Shown here: piece by piece, positions 53,644 through 62,204 of the stretch | How the letters are laid out: the number at the start of each line of letters is the position of its first letter | Numbering within the stretch: position 1 is the first letter of the stretch | From: Actinopolyspora erythraea | GTDB lineage: Bacteria; Actinomycetota; Actinomycetes; Mycobacteriales; Pseudonocardiaceae | Length of the DNA: 64,000 nt | Assembly (NCBI RefSeq): GCF_002263515.1 | Contig: NZ_CP022752.1 | Coordinates: forward strand, 2,542,001 to 2,606,000 | Direction of reading: 5' to 3' | Notes under the pieces: model-generated | Databases searched by the model: none | Told to the model about the DNA's origin: nothing | The model's input: the letters and a program-made list of their open reading frames with translations, nothing else | Position numbers and translations under genes: made by a program

Positions 53644-54603
53644 TCACCCCAGCCGCGAACGCGAGACCCGTCGCACCCTGACGGTCGAATCGACAGCGGT
53701 CCTGTCCCCCTGTTCCAGGGTGACCCGCACGGCGTGCTCCGTGCGGCTCTCCCCGTGCAGTCGGACGAAGCACGGCTCCCCCAGCTCGATGTAGCTGTGG
53801 AAGTGGGTTTCCATTTCCACCGGAACCACCGTTTCCGGGCAGAATTCGGCACGCACGGCCTGCCGTATCGCTTCCATGGCCGTCATTCCCGGAACGTGGT
53901 CCACCGGGTGGTCGAACAGTACCGGGTGAGTACGACCGTCCCGCAGCAACCAGGTGCGTTCGTGGGAGGAGGGCGCCAGCAGCACGTCGGACGGACAGTT
54001 ACGTCCGACCTGTTGCGGTGAGAGCGGATCCGGCAACTCCGCCTGGTCAGAGATGTCGGCGAAATCGTCACATCCGGAGCGGAGACGCGCGTAAGCCGCG
54101 GGGGAGATACAGCTGTAGGGCAACGTGGCCCCGCCGACGAACACGCCGTCACGGTAGCCCCGCACGTGCATATCCGCGCCGGCGAAGTTCTTGCCGCGCC
54201 TTTTGACGTTTTCACAGCGGATTTCCAGCACGATGTGAGCCGGGGTGTCGGTGAGACGAAGGGCTTCGGGCTCGACCCAGTACTTCAGCGTGTCCATGAT
54301 GAACTGGTGCCCGTAGGGGACACCGAAACCCATGTGTCCCACGACCAACCCGGCCTGCCGCACCGCTTCCACGAACAGGAGGGGGTCGTGAGTGCCCGCG
54401 ACCGCCCCGTATAAGGCGTGCGCACGAGGTAACTGCGCCCCCAGTACGAAATCGTTTTCGTCGCGTTCACCGTAACTGGTAACCAGAACCTCGGTGTTCG
54501 CGGCACGATGTACCCAGTGTCGCGGCAGACTCTGATCAAACGAGACGACCGGTTGTTCGCGAGACACTTCAGCCGCGGTTTCAACGGCGACACTCGTGGT
54601 CAT
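53644..54603 (-). CDS. AfsA-family gamma-butyrolactone synthase
   Basis: A 319-residue AfsA-like enzyme, the key step of A-factor-type butyrolactone synthesis, joining a beta-ketoacyl chain to dihydroxyacetone phosphate. The ATG at 54603 has GGAGGGCTTT ahead; an in-frame GTG four codons earlier overlaps that site. The two repeats of the family are visible: VLGAQLPRAHALYGAVAGTHDPLLFVEAVRQ with FGVPYGHQFIM, and DHPVDHVPGMTAMEAIRQAVR. Two candidate ARE boxes lie in the 180-bp divergent promoter region, so receptor-controlled expression is expected. It is transcribed away from the MDR reductase. Confidence 0.92.
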   Translation of the reverse strand: MTTSVAVETAAEVSREQPVVSFDQSLPRHWVHRAANTEVLVTSYGERDENDFVLGAQLPRAHALYGAVAGTHDPLLFVEAVRQAGLVVGHMGFGVPYGHQFIMDTLKYWVEPEALRLTDTPAHIVLEIRCENVKRRGKNFAGADMHVRGYRDGVFVGGATLPYSCISPAAYARLRSGCDDFADISDQAELPDPLSPQQVGRNCPSDVLLAPSSHERTWLLRDGRTHPVLFDHPVDHVPGMTAMEAIRQAVRAEFCPETVVPVEMETHFHSYIELGEPCFVRLHGESRTEHAVRVTLEQGDRTAVDSTVRVRRVSRSRLG

Positions 54604-54622
54604 AAAGCCCTCCACAGTATAT

Positions 54623-54649
54623 AAAGATACCTACCGTGCGGTTTGAATC
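54623..54649. promoter_or_regulatory. candidate ARE (butyrolactone autoregulatory element) 1
   Basis: GATACCTACC GTG CGGTTTGAAT resembles the ARE pattern bound by butyrolactone receptors: a TACC half-site, a short centre and CGGTTTG. It lies 20 bp ahead of the AfsA-like start. Confidence 0.6.
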
Positions 54650-54664
54650 CCCCTACCGCTGAGC

Positions 54665-54690
54665 ATAGAGACCGGTTAGTCGGTTTTTCA
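54665..54690. promoter_or_regulatory. candidate ARE 2
   Basis: TAGAGACCGGTTAGTCGGTTTTT carries an ACCGG...CGGTTT dyad like ARE sites. With the box at 54623 it gives two sites in the same divergent promoter region. Confidence 0.5.
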
Positions 54691-54784
54691 AGGGCGGACT
54701 CGGTACTCTTTGAACGGAAACTTCGACCGACCGACGCACTCACCCACTCGGGGTGTCGGCAAAACGACGATTGGCGGTGTCGCC

Positions 54785-55813
54785 GTGACCGCGGAACCGG
54801 GCAGCGCGCTGCGGAAAGACAACCGGGAGGTGCATCTCGCGCGGGCAGGCGGAATGCCGCTGACCCCGGAACACTTCCGCCTGGTCAGCACACCGCTGCC
54901 GACACCGGGCCCCGGCGAGGTGTTGGTGCGCAACCACCTCATGGCCGTGACGGCCGCGATGTGCACCATGACGGTCGCCGACGACCTTCCGATGCCCTCC
55001 TACCGGGTGGGTAGTCCACTGTGGGGTGCCGCTGTCGGCGAGGTGGTCACGGCCGACCCCGCCAGCGGGATCGAGCCGGGCACTCGCGTGAGTCACGGCC
55101 TGGGGTGGCGCGAGTACGCGGTGCTCGACGCCACGGCTGTCGAGCCCGTCGACGCGACCGCCACGCACGATCCCGGCGTGCTGCTCTCGCACGGAGCCCC
55201 CGCCTGGGCGGCGCTGACGCGCGTCGCCCGGGTCCGGCCTGGGGACACGGTCTTCGTGAGCGGTGCCGCCGGAGGCATCGGCACCCTGGCCGGGCAGATC
55301 GCCCGACACCTCGGAGCGGGGAGGATAGTGGGCAGTACCGGTTCACCCCGGAAGGCCGATTACCTGCGCCGCGAGCTCGGGTACGACGAACTCGTGCTGC
55401 GGAACGGCTCGGCAGTCACGGACCAGTTGCGGAAGGCCGCGCCGGACGGACTCGACGTCGTGTGCGACACCGTGGGCGGCGAACAGCTGGAAGCGGCGGT
55501 GGAGCGCGCGAACAACGGAGCACGGGTGGCACTGCTGGGCGCGTTGTCCGGCCAACTCGGCGGGGACGGCATCAGTGCACCGACCCGGCTGGACTCCGCA
55601 CTTCTGATCAGACGACGAATCGGTATCCACGGTGTCTCGCTACGGGACCACCAGGACGCGGAACGGGAGTGGCACCGCGAGTTCACCCGCGGACTCGCGA
55701 GGGGGGAGTTCACTTTTCCGTGTACCAGACTGCACGGGCTCGAACGGGCTCCCCGTGCGCTCAGTGAACTCGTCGCCGGTGAGCACGTCGGAACCGTGCT
55801 GGTAGAGCTCTAG
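54785..55813 (+). CDS. MDR-superfamily NADPH-dependent reductase
   Basis: About 342 residues, a medium-chain reductase of the prostaglandin-reductase/quinone-oxidoreductase type with no catalytic zinc ligands. The nucleotide-binding loop is FVSGAAGGIGTLAGQIARHLG, followed by RIVGSTGSPRKADYL and LDVVCDTVGGEQLEAAV. The GTG at 54785 is the most likely start; an upstream TTG is possible. Placed divergently from AfsA and beside the receptors, it is a candidate for the reduction step that turns a butenolide intermediate into the butyrolactone. That role is inferred from position. Confidence 0.82.
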   Translation: MTAEPGSALRKDNREVHLARAGGMPLTPEHFRLVSTPLPTPGPGEVLVRNHLMAVTAAMCTMTVADDLPMPSYRVGSPLWGAAVGEVVTADPASGIEPGTRVSHGLGWREYAVLDATAVEPVDATATHDPGVLLSHGAPAWAALTRVARVRPGDTVFVSGAAGGIGTLAGQIARHLGAGRIVGSTGSPRKADYLRRELGYDELVLRNGSAVTDQLRKAAPDGLDVVCDTVGGEQLEAAVERANNGARVALLGALSGQLGGDGISAPTRLDSALLIRRRIGIHGVSLRDHQDAEREWHREFTRGLARGEFTFPCTRLHGLERAPRALSELVAGEHVGTVLVEL

Positions 55814-55849
55814 AACAGGCCGTCGCACCGGATTCTCACGCCGTCGGGG

Positions 55850-56524
55850 TCACGAGGAGGCGACGTCGGTGGTCTCGTGCCGTGCCATGTCGTGCTCCGG
55901 AGCGGTGCCGAGCTCATCGTGGTCACCGCTGCCGTAGGGATCGATGCGTGCCAGCACTCCCGGTGTCGCGATTCCTGGCAGCAGATGGCGCCACAGCGCC
56001 GCGACGCGTTCGCACACGTCCTCGCGGTTGGTGGCGGCCTGCGAGAACAACTGGACCCCGAGGTAGGAGGACACGAACGTCTCGGCCGTCTCCTGGGGGG
56101 ATACCGTGGGCAGCACCTCGCCGGCCTCCTGGGCGGAGGCGAACAGGGACCGGAACACGTCGGTCCACTGCTGGTACGGAACGATCGGCTCGTCACCGAA
56201 CCCGGTTTCGACCGCGATCCGGGTACCGGCCTGCAACAGCGGATCGCACTGCAGTGCCCGCGCGACCCGCTGCGACAGATCAACCGCGTCCTGCAGTCGC
56301 GACATCGTCACCGGCACGGTCGAGATGTTGGTCTGCTCCTCGATCACCGCTTCGGCCAACGCCTGCTTGGAGGGGAAGTGGAAGTACATCGCACCTTTGG
56401 TGACCCCGGCGTGTTCAAGGATCTCGGAGATCGTCGCACCCTCGTAACCGCGTGCGGCGATCACTTCGGCACCCGCCCGCAGTACCAGAGCTCGAGTCCG
56501 CACCGCACGCTCCTGCTTAACCAA
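55850..56524 (-). CDS. TetR-family gamma-butyrolactone receptor (ArpA/ScbR-like)
   Basis: A 224-residue regulator. The TTG at 56524 is chosen because GGAGGAG lies just ahead and the protein then begins VKQERAVRTRA as receptors do; a longer ATG start would include that ribosome-binding site. The N-terminal HTH is ATISEILEHAGVTKGAMYFHFPSKQALAEAV. The ligand domain has the conserved Trp in PYQQWTDVFRSLF and an ArpA-like end (LWRHLLPGIATPGVLARI). It should bind ARE sites and leave them when butyrolactone appears. An ARE-like sequence is present 80-105 bp upstream. Confidence 0.88.
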   Translation of the reverse strand: MVKQERAVRTRALVLRAGAEVIAARGYEGATISEILEHAGVTKGAMYFHFPSKQALAEAVIEEQTNISTVPVTMSRLQDAVDLSQRVARALQCDPLLQAGTRIAVETGFGDEPIVPYQQWTDVFRSLFASAQEAGEVLPTVSPQETAETFVSSYLGVQLFSQAATNREDVCERVAALWRHLLPGIATPGVLARIDPYGSGDHDELGTAPEHDMARHETTDVASS

Positions 56525-56603
56525 AATCTCCTCCATCACGATGCCGTGAACGCCGGCATTCCCGCCACATCGGATCCACTTCCTCGGGAGTACCTCCTCC
56601 GGT

Positions 56604-56630
56604 AAACATATCAATCCAACCGGACGGTAC
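56604..56630. promoter_or_regulatory. candidate ARE upstream of receptor gene
   Basis: ATATCAATCCAACCGGACGGTACTTTCC has an AACCGG-CGGT dyad like ARE sites. It overlaps the 3' end of the second TetR gene and lies upstream of the first receptor, consistent with autorepression. Confidence 0.45.
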
Positions 56631-57294
56631 TTTCCAAGACGGAATCGCCACCCACACCGGCAGCGCACCACCGGGGCGGCGTCCCAGCCGACGGTTCCCC
56701 GGTCCGCCCCGTCCGCCGACGCACGTGCAGCAGCACGTTCCGGACGCGGTCCAGACCGTCCTCGTCCCACCAAGCGGGATCACACCGGGCGAGGATCTCC
56801 ACCCCGACCCCCGCCGAAACCACCAGAGCGGCCTCCGCCTCAAGGTCCGTGTCGATGGGAACCTCGCGCTGCCTACGGGCGCGAACCAGCAACCGGTACA
56901 CCACTCGCCACCACTCGCGATACGGATCGCTGGAGAACCGGCTGGTGACATTGGTTTCCCGGGTCAGTCTGATCATAGCGCGAGCGATCACGTCGTGCCG
57001 GAGAGCACGCACGAGGGCCGCGTACAACAGGACCAACGTGTCCAACGCGGAGCGATACTCCCGATAGTTCTCCATCACGACCCTGCCCAGGCGTTCGACC
57101 CCGGACTCGTAGACGGCGTCGGCCAGCTGCTCCTTGGAGTCAAAGTGGAAGTACAGGGCACCTTTGGACACCCCGGCGGCCGCCACGATGCGAGTCAACG
57201 TCGCTTCCCGCGCACCGTCCCGTTCGACGACCTCGGCAGCGGCGCGCACCACCAGCTCTCTGGTCCGTTCGGCCCGCTCCTGTCTCGTCATCAC
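56611..57294 (-). CDS. second TetR-family butyrolactone receptor-like regulator
   Basis: A 227-residue TetR regulator with HTH ATLTRIVAAAGVSKGALYFHFDSKEQLADAV and Trp residues in PYREWWRVVYRLL at the ligand-pocket position. It is shorter of the ArpA-like C-terminus than its neighbour and more divergent, as pseudo-receptors are. An ARE-like dyad lies about 25-50 bp upstream. The start is at 57294; a second ATG follows immediately. Two receptors beside one synthase suggest a sensor plus an antibiotic-responsive pseudo-receptor, which is inference. Confidence 0.8.
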   Translation of the reverse strand: MMTRQERAERTRELVVRAAAEVVERDGAREATLTRIVAAAGVSKGALYFHFDSKEQLADAVYESGVERLGRVVMENYREYRSALDTLVLLYAALVRALRHDVIARAMIRLTRETNVTSRFSSDPYREWWRVVYRLLVRARRQREVPIDTDLEAEAALVVSAGVGVEILARCDPAWWDEDGLDRVRNVLLHVRRRTGRTGEPSAGTPPRWCAAGVGGDSVLESTVRLD

Positions 57295-57319
57295 GCAACG
57301 TCCTTCTTGCCCTATCGCT

Positions 57320-57346
57320 AATCAAACCAACTGGGCGGTTTAAATG
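57320..57346. promoter_or_regulatory. candidate ARE upstream of second TetR gene
   Basis: AATCAAACCAACTGGGCGGTTTAAAT is a clear AAACC...GGTTT dyad in AT-rich DNA, 25 bp before the start of the second receptor-like gene, and is the best-formed of the candidate AREs. Confidence 0.65.
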
Positions 57347-57549
57347 TTTACATGATACTGCCGAGTCAAGGGAAGAACCAACAGACGTCCCCCGAACGAA
57401 CTACCGCGAGCACGTAGCGGGAAGCGAGACCAGGCCACCACCGCTCCCCGACCAGGCACACCGCCCCTGGGAACGAGAAGACTTCGCAAGGCCTCCCCGA
57501 AACCTCCGCACGACACACCGGACGGGCGAAAAAGCACACCTTCGAGGGC

Positions 57550-58710
57550 TCAACCGAACATCTCGGACAGTCGGTCAACGACGCTCGACGGGCCGGGAGC
57601 CGCCGCGATCTCGGCGGCCAACGAACGTGCCGCCGTCACGGTGCCCCGGTCGCCGAGCAGCCCCTTCACCGCGGCGGCCACGGACTCCCCGCTGTGGTCC
57701 TCGGGAAGTATCCTGCTCCCAGCTCCCGCGGCCACCACGCTGGCGGCATTGTCGAACTGGTCGGCCCCTTGGGGGAGGAACAGCTGCGGAACCCCCGAGG
57801 CGAGCGCTGCCAGGGTGGTCCCGGCCCCACCGTGGTGCACCACGAGATCCAGCCGGGGAATCAGATGGGCCTGCGGGAACCAGGAAGCGACCGTGACGTG
57901 GCCCGGCAGCTCCCCGATGTCCTCGGCCCGCACCCGGGGACCGGCGGCAACGAGCAGATCCACGTCGAACTCGGCGAGGGCTCCCGCGGTCGTGCGCAAC
58001 ACCTCGGCGCTACCGAAGGCGGTTCCCAACGTCAGATAAACCAGCGGGCGGTCACGCTGTTTCGCGGTCACCACTCCAGGGAGCTCGCCGGGTTCGGCGA
58101 ACGGCACCGACCTTATCCCGATGCGGTTGGGTAACGCGAGAACGCCGGGATCCTGCAGGGAAGGCGGAAAGATGTCCAGGTAGGTGTTTCCGAGGGCCCC
58201 GGAAACCCCCGTGGGCAAGGCCACTCCCAGCTCCTCAGCCAGCTCGCGCAGCGGCTCGTCGAGCGCGGTCGCGAAGACACCAGCCAGCTCCCTGCCGAAC
58301 CCGTGACAAACCGCCGGCGTCCCCTCGAGCGAGGCGGCGAGTGCCGCGCCGGGATTGCCGGTTTCGTAAACGACCAGGTCGAATCGACGGGACCGCAGGA
58401 TCCCCCGGACGTCGGGAACGAAACGACGCGGCAGCACACCGCCGAACAACCGTCTCACCACTCGATCGCGCTGCCCCGACGGGAGGTCATCGGGCGTGGC
58501 TAGGTCGTCACGCGCCACGATCGCGTCGAAAGCGTCGAAGACAGGCACACCGGCCTCGGCGAACTCGGCGCCCGCAGCGTGAACGGCCGAGCGCAGCTCG
58601 CCACCCGTGGCCACGACCACTTCGTGACCCGCTTCCCGCGCCGCCGCCGCGAGCGGCAACAACGGATAGCAGTGTCCGTGCGTCGCTATGGCGGAAAACA
58701 GAATGCGCAC
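57550..58710 (-). CDS. GT1-family glycosyltransferase (macrolide/UGT type)
   Basis: A 386-residue GT-B enzyme. The protein begins VRILFSAIATHGHCYPLLPLAAAAREAGHEV at a GTG (58710); upstream sequence in frame lacks a ribosome-binding site. The nucleotide-sugar motif is VTVASWFPQAHLIPRLDLVVHHGGAGTTLAAL with LPQGADQFDNA, typical of UDP- or TDP-sugar transferases for lipophilic acceptors. No antibiotic core genes adjoin it, so the acceptor may be an exogenous or distant macrolide-like compound. Inactivation by glycosylation would fit the ABC-F gene transcribed divergently. Confidence 0.88.
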   Translation of the reverse strand: MRILFSAIATHGHCYPLLPLAAAAREAGHEVVVATGGELRSAVHAAGAEFAEAGVPVFDAFDAIVARDDLATPDDLPSGQRDRVVRRLFGGVLPRRFVPDVRGILRSRRFDLVVYETGNPGAALAASLEGTPAVCHGFGRELAGVFATALDEPLRELAEELGVALPTGVSGALGNTYLDIFPPSLQDPGVLALPNRIGIRSVPFAEPGELPGVVTAKQRDRPLVYLTLGTAFGSAEVLRTTAGALAEFDVDLLVAAGPRVRAEDIGELPGHVTVASWFPQAHLIPRLDLVVHHGGAGTTLAALASGVPQLFLPQGADQFDNAASVVAAGAGSRILPEDHSGESVAAAVKGLLGDRGTVTAARSLAAEIAAAPGPSSVVDRLSEMFG

Positions 58711-58983
58711 CCGGACCAAAATAGTGCTCCGCCGAACACGTTCGCCAGATCTCCACACGAAATTGGACTTTTCGAGTGGACACCTCACACCCGGACGAGA
58801 ACCACCGACCAGGCCGAGCACCGGGGAGAGCGGAGCTACGAACGTGAGGAGGGGTGGCTCACGTGCCTCGCACCGGTGGGGACGCGCTACCGCGAAAGGA
58901 CTTGCCGGACAGCGGGACATCTCCCTAGACTGACCACGGTTCTGCCGCCGTCCCGGGGAGGGAAAGTGCGCCGCTGAGGTCTC

Positions 58984-59133
58984 GAGACACCGTGCGCCCA
59001 CCAGGGCGCGTAGTGACGTGACCTCGGAACGAGCGCTGCCCCGAATCCAGCGCCTGTCCCCTTCCCGCCGCTCCCTCGTGTGGTGGCGCGGTGTCTCCCT
59101 CGCTTGAGCGATCGAACGAACCGCTGGAGACAC
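58984..59133 (+). promoter_or_regulatory. two-state RNA attenuator ahead of ABC-F gene
   Basis: Three complementary segments occur. GAGACACCG (58984-58992) pairs perfectly with CGGTGTCTC (59089-59097). The same stretch, GTGTCTCC (59091-59098), pairs perfectly with GGAGACAC (59126-59133), which contains the ABC-F ribosome-binding site. The two helices are mutually exclusive. A leader ORF spans the middle. Stalling of a drug-bound ribosome in the leader would favour exposure of the binding site, as in erm and ABC-F attenuators. The mechanism is inferred; the pairings are seen. Confidence 0.6.
59018..59107 (+). CDS. leader peptide of ABC-F attenuator
   Basis: A 29-codon ORF from GTG to TGA lies wholly inside the ABC-F 5' region and ends 28 bases before the ABC-F ATG. 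The peptide is basic and ends SRRSLVWWRGVSLA, with a WW pair and Arg residues of the kind that favour drug-dependent stalling. Its last codons cover the left arm of the hairpin that hides the ABC-F ribosome-binding site. It is too short to judge by coding bias. Confidence 0.5.
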   Translation: MTSERALPRIQRLSPSRRSLVWWRGVSLA

Positions 59134-59134
59134 G

Positions 59135-60757
59135 ATGATGTCCACACACGATCAGGCTTTCGTACACTGCGCCGGAGTCTCCTTCCACTGGCCGGACGGC
59201 ACCGTGGTGCTGCGCGACCTCGACTGGACGGTGCCGGCGGGACGCACCGGTGTGGTCGGTTCGAACGGAACCGGCAAGTCCACCCTCCTGGAACTGATCG
59301 CCGGTGGGGTGGCCCCACGCTCGGGATCGGTACGAACGTTCGGTGAACTCGGCTACCTGCCGCAACGGCTCACACTCGAGCAGGTTGCCCGCGTCGAGGA
59401 CGTTCTCGGTGTCACGGCACGCCGTACGGCACTGCGGGCCATCGAGAACGGTGATGCCGAAGACGAACACTTCGCGGTGCTGGACGAGGACTGGGACGTT
59501 GAAGAACGCTGCGCGAAGACGCTGGCCGAACTCGGCCTGGGACACCTCGGGCTCGACCGGGAGCTCGACGAGCTGTCCGGCGGCGAGCTGGTGCTGCTGC
59601 ACCTGGCGGCGCTGTTGCTGCGTCGCCCGGACGTGTTGCTGCTGGACGAACCGACCAACAACCTCGACCGGAGAGCACGACACCTGCTGTACGAGGCGAT
59701 CCGTTCCTACGACGGGGCGCTGATCGTGGCCAGCCACGATCGTGAGCTGCTCGGACTCGTGGACCGGATCGCCGAGCTGCGCGAAGCCACCGTACACGGC
59801 TACGGGGGGAACCTGGCCCACTACGAAGCGGTGTTGGCCGCCGAGCGGGAAGCCGCCGAGCGCTCGGTCCGAACCGCCGAGTCCGAAGTGAAACGGCAGC
59901 GGGACGACCTGGCACAAGCACGGGAGAAGCTGGTCAAACGACGGGCACGGGGCGAGCGGACGGCCTCCGAGAACCGCGGCCCGCGAGTCGTTGTGGGGCA
60001 GCGGAAGCGGGACGCGCAGCTCTCGGCGGGCAAGCACCGGATACTGCACGAAGAGCGGCTCGATCGGGCCCAACGGCAACTGGCCGAAGCCCGGCAGCGG
60101 GTCCGTGACGATGAGGACATCCGAGTGGATCTTCCAGCCACCGCCGTGCCCAACGGCCGCCGAGTGCTCTCGGTGCACCACGCCGAGCTGTGCAACGGCG
60201 TGCGGATCCCGGAACTGCAGCTGCGCGGTCCGGAGCGGGTGGCGTTGAGCGGCCCGAACGGAGCGGGCAAGTCCACGCTGCTGCACACCGTGGCGGGGCT
60301 GCTGTCGGCGGAACACGGTACGGTCGAGACCGCCGTGCCCCTGCGATACCTGCCGCAGCGCCACGAGGTGCTCGACGAGCGGCTCTCCCTGGCCGAGAAC
60401 GTGGCGCGGTTGGCTCCCGAAGCGACGAACAACGAGATTCGGGCACGCCTGGCACGCTTCCTGTTCAGGCAGCGACGCGCGGACCAGCCGGTACGGACCC
60501 TGTCCGGCGGGGAGCGGGTCCGCGCGGCGCTGGCGGGGCTGCTGTTGGCGGAACCGGCTCCACAGCTGCTGCTGCTGGACGAACCGACCAACAACCTCGA
60601 CATGGCCAGCGCTCGCAGGCTGGCCGAGTCGCTGGCCCACTACGAGGGAGCGCTGCTGGTGGCCAGTCACGACGTTTCGTTCCTTCGGGAGCTGAACATC
60701 ACCAGGTGGCTGCGGCTCGCCGGGGAGCTGACCGAGACGGCCCCCGAACGACCGTGA
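59135..60757 (+). CDS. ABC-F family ribosomal protection ATPase
   Basis: A 540-residue soluble protein with two ATPase domains and no membrane segments. Domain 1: Walker A GSNGTGKST, signature LSGGELVLL, Walker B LLLDEPTNNLD. Domain 2: Walker A GPNGAGKST, signature LSGGERVRAAL, Walker B LLLDEPTNNLD. Between them a charged linker (about 250-310, ERSVRTAESEVKRQRDDLAQAREKL) forms the antibiotic-resistance coiled-coil arm that enters the ribosomal exit site. Relatives protect against macrolides, lincosamides, streptogramins or pleuromutilins; the drug cannot be told from sequence. The leader region carries an attenuator. Confidence 0.9.
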   Translation: MMSTHDQAFVHCAGVSFHWPDGTVVLRDLDWTVPAGRTGVVGSNGTGKSTLLELIAGGVAPRSGSVRTFGELGYLPQRLTLEQVARVEDVLGVTARRTALRAIENGDAEDEHFAVLDEDWDVEERCAKTLAELGLGHLGLDRELDELSGGELVLLHLAALLLRRPDVLLLDEPTNNLDRRARHLLYEAIRSYDGALIVASHDRELLGLVDRIAELREATVHGYGGNLAHYEAVLAAEREAAERSVRTAESEVKRQRDDLAQAREKLVKRRARGERTASENRGPRVVVGQRKRDAQLSAGKHRILHEERLDRAQRQLAEARQRVRDDEDIRVDLPATAVPNGRRVLSVHHAELCNGVRIPELQLRGPERVALSGPNGAGKSTLLHTVAGLLSAEHGTVETAVPLRYLPQRHEVLDERLSLAENVARLAPEATNNEIRARLARFLFRQRRADQPVRTLSGGERVRAALAGLLLAEPAPQLLLLDEPTNNLDMASARRLAESLAHYEGALLVASHDVSFLRELNITRWLRLAGELTETAPERP

Positions 60758-60763
60758 GGCCGA

Positions 60764-60789
60764 GGGGGCCGACGTTCCGGTCGGCCCCC
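60764..60789 (+). terminator. terminator after ABC-F gene
   Basis: GGGGGCCGAC and GTCGGCCCCC form a perfect 10-bp stem with a six-base loop (GTTCCG) starting seven bases after the stop. Confidence 0.85.
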
Positions 60790-60905
60790 GAACACGTGCG
60801 CGGTCGAACGTACCGCCACCTCTCCGGCACCGGACGGGCGAAATCGTTACGGGACACAGCCTCGCGCGCCCCACCTCCGGGGGGATGGTGCGGGACGATG
60901 TGGTC

Positions 60906-61769
60906 ATGCGACTGTCGCTACCGCGTCCGAGTGCGGACTCGATCAGCCCGACCGCGCACTACACAGGACACGTCTGGGCCCGGAACGGGCTCGGCGGCCA
61001 CGAGTTCTCCACCGACCGGGGACGGCTCTACTACGAGGTGCTGCGGCCGTTCATGGCGGTCAGTCGAAAGCTGGGCGGTCCCGTGCTGGAGGACGTGCTG
61101 CTGGCGAGGCACCGGTTGCTCGACCACCTCCTCGAGGAGGAGATGGCGACGGGGCGCGTCAACCAGGTGATCGAGCTCGCCTCCGGGCTCTCCCCACGCG
61201 GCCACGAGTTCTCCCGCCGTCACGGCTCGTCGATCACTTACGTCGAAACAGACCTTCCGGACATGGCCGAGCGGAAGCGAAACATCCTGCGCGAAGTCGG
61301 TTCACTCGGCAGGCACCACCGGGTCGAGGCACTCGACGTGGTGGGCGGTGACGGTCTCGACGAGCTGAGGCGGATGGCCGGGACGCTGGACCCGGCCGAT
61401 GGTTTGGCGGTGGTCAGCGAGGGGCTGCTGAACTACCTGCCGATCGGCGCGGTGCGAGGACTGTGGGCCGGGCTCGGAGGGCTGCTGAACCGATTCGAGT
61501 ACGGGATCTACCTGTCCGATCTGCACGTGGCCGCCGACAACCGCGGCGTGCTCAACACCGTGGGCGCCAAGCTGCTCGGCGCGTTCGTGCGCAGCGGCAC
61601 GCACTTTCACTTCACGTGGGCGGACGAAGCAGCCGCCGCGCTGCGGGCCAGCGGCTTCGGGATCGTCGAACCGCACAGTCCCTCGGAGTTCGCGGGCCGG
61701 GTGGCCGACACCGAACGTCCGCACGCCGACCTGGTGCGGATCATGGCCGCCTCACCCGGCACGAAGTGA
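60906..61769 (+). CDS. leucine-carboxyl-methyltransferase-like O-methyltransferase
   Basis: A 287-residue class I SAM methyltransferase of the LCM/PPM family used by actinomycetes on polyketides and acids. Features are ISPTAHYTGHVWARNGLG near the start, motif I region VIELASGLSPRGHEF, acidic TYVETDLPDMAERKR and the VVSEGLLNYLP post-motif. An earlier in-frame ATG (60885) would add seven residues; the ATG at 60906 fits homologue N-termini better. It lies 148 bp after the ABC-F stop and beyond its terminator, so it is probably expressed separately. The substrate is unknown. Confidence 0.82.
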   Translation: MRLSLPRPSADSISPTAHYTGHVWARNGLGGHEFSTDRGRLYYEVLRPFMAVSRKLGGPVLEDVLLARHRLLDHLLEEEMATGRVNQVIELASGLSPRGHEFSRRHGSSITYVETDLPDMAERKRNILREVGSLGRHHRVEALDVVGGDGLDELRRMAGTLDPADGLAVVSEGLLNYLPIGAVRGLWAGLGGLLNRFEYGIYLSDLHVAADNRGVLNTVGAKLLGAFVRSGTHFHFTWADEAAAALRASGFGIVEPHSPSEFAGRVADTERPHADLVRIMAASPGTK

Positions 61770-61967
61770 GATACTCCGCGGGAGCACCCCCACGGGGCGC
61801 GGAGCTCCCTGGGGAACCGCGGCGAGAGTGGTTTCCCCGCCGCGCCGGACGGCCCACTGCTTGTGCCGTGGCACACGGACCAGCGGTTCACTGGCGCGGG
61901 AGGCGTTCGGGCCGTCCTGACGTATGCTGCGGCCTCGCGACAGTGTCCGCAGTCCGAGTGAGGCCCC

Positions 61968-62204
61968 ATGAACTCCCGAAGGCTTACTTTCGTGCTCGTC
62001 CGCACCGGCGTCTTCTTGGTCGTCGGACTGGTACTGTTCACCGTCATCGGCTGGTCCCGGTTCGCGGCGTTCGCGGTGGTGCTGATCGGAGCGGCGATGG
62101 CGGTACAGCTGGGTGGCATCGTCTGGTTGCGTCGTTCCGAGGCAGCGGCCGGAGAACCGCCGGGCGGTGCGGCGGGGTCTCGGCGGAGCCGAACGGACGA
62201 GTGA
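61968..62204 (+). CDS. small membrane protein, DUF4229-like
   Basis: A 78-residue protein with two hydrophobic segments (FVLVRTGVFLVVGLVLFTVI and AAFAVVLIGAAMAVQLGGIVWL) separated by a short loop, and an Arg/Glu-rich C-terminal tail. An in-frame ATG follows GAGGCCCC. The layout resembles actinobacterial DUF4229 proteins, whose function is unknown. No partner gene adjoins it. Confidence 0.65.
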   Translation: MNSRRLTFVLVRTGVFLVVGLVLFTVIGWSRFAAFAVVLIGAAMAVQLGGIVWLRRSEAAAGEPPGGAAGSRRSRTDE

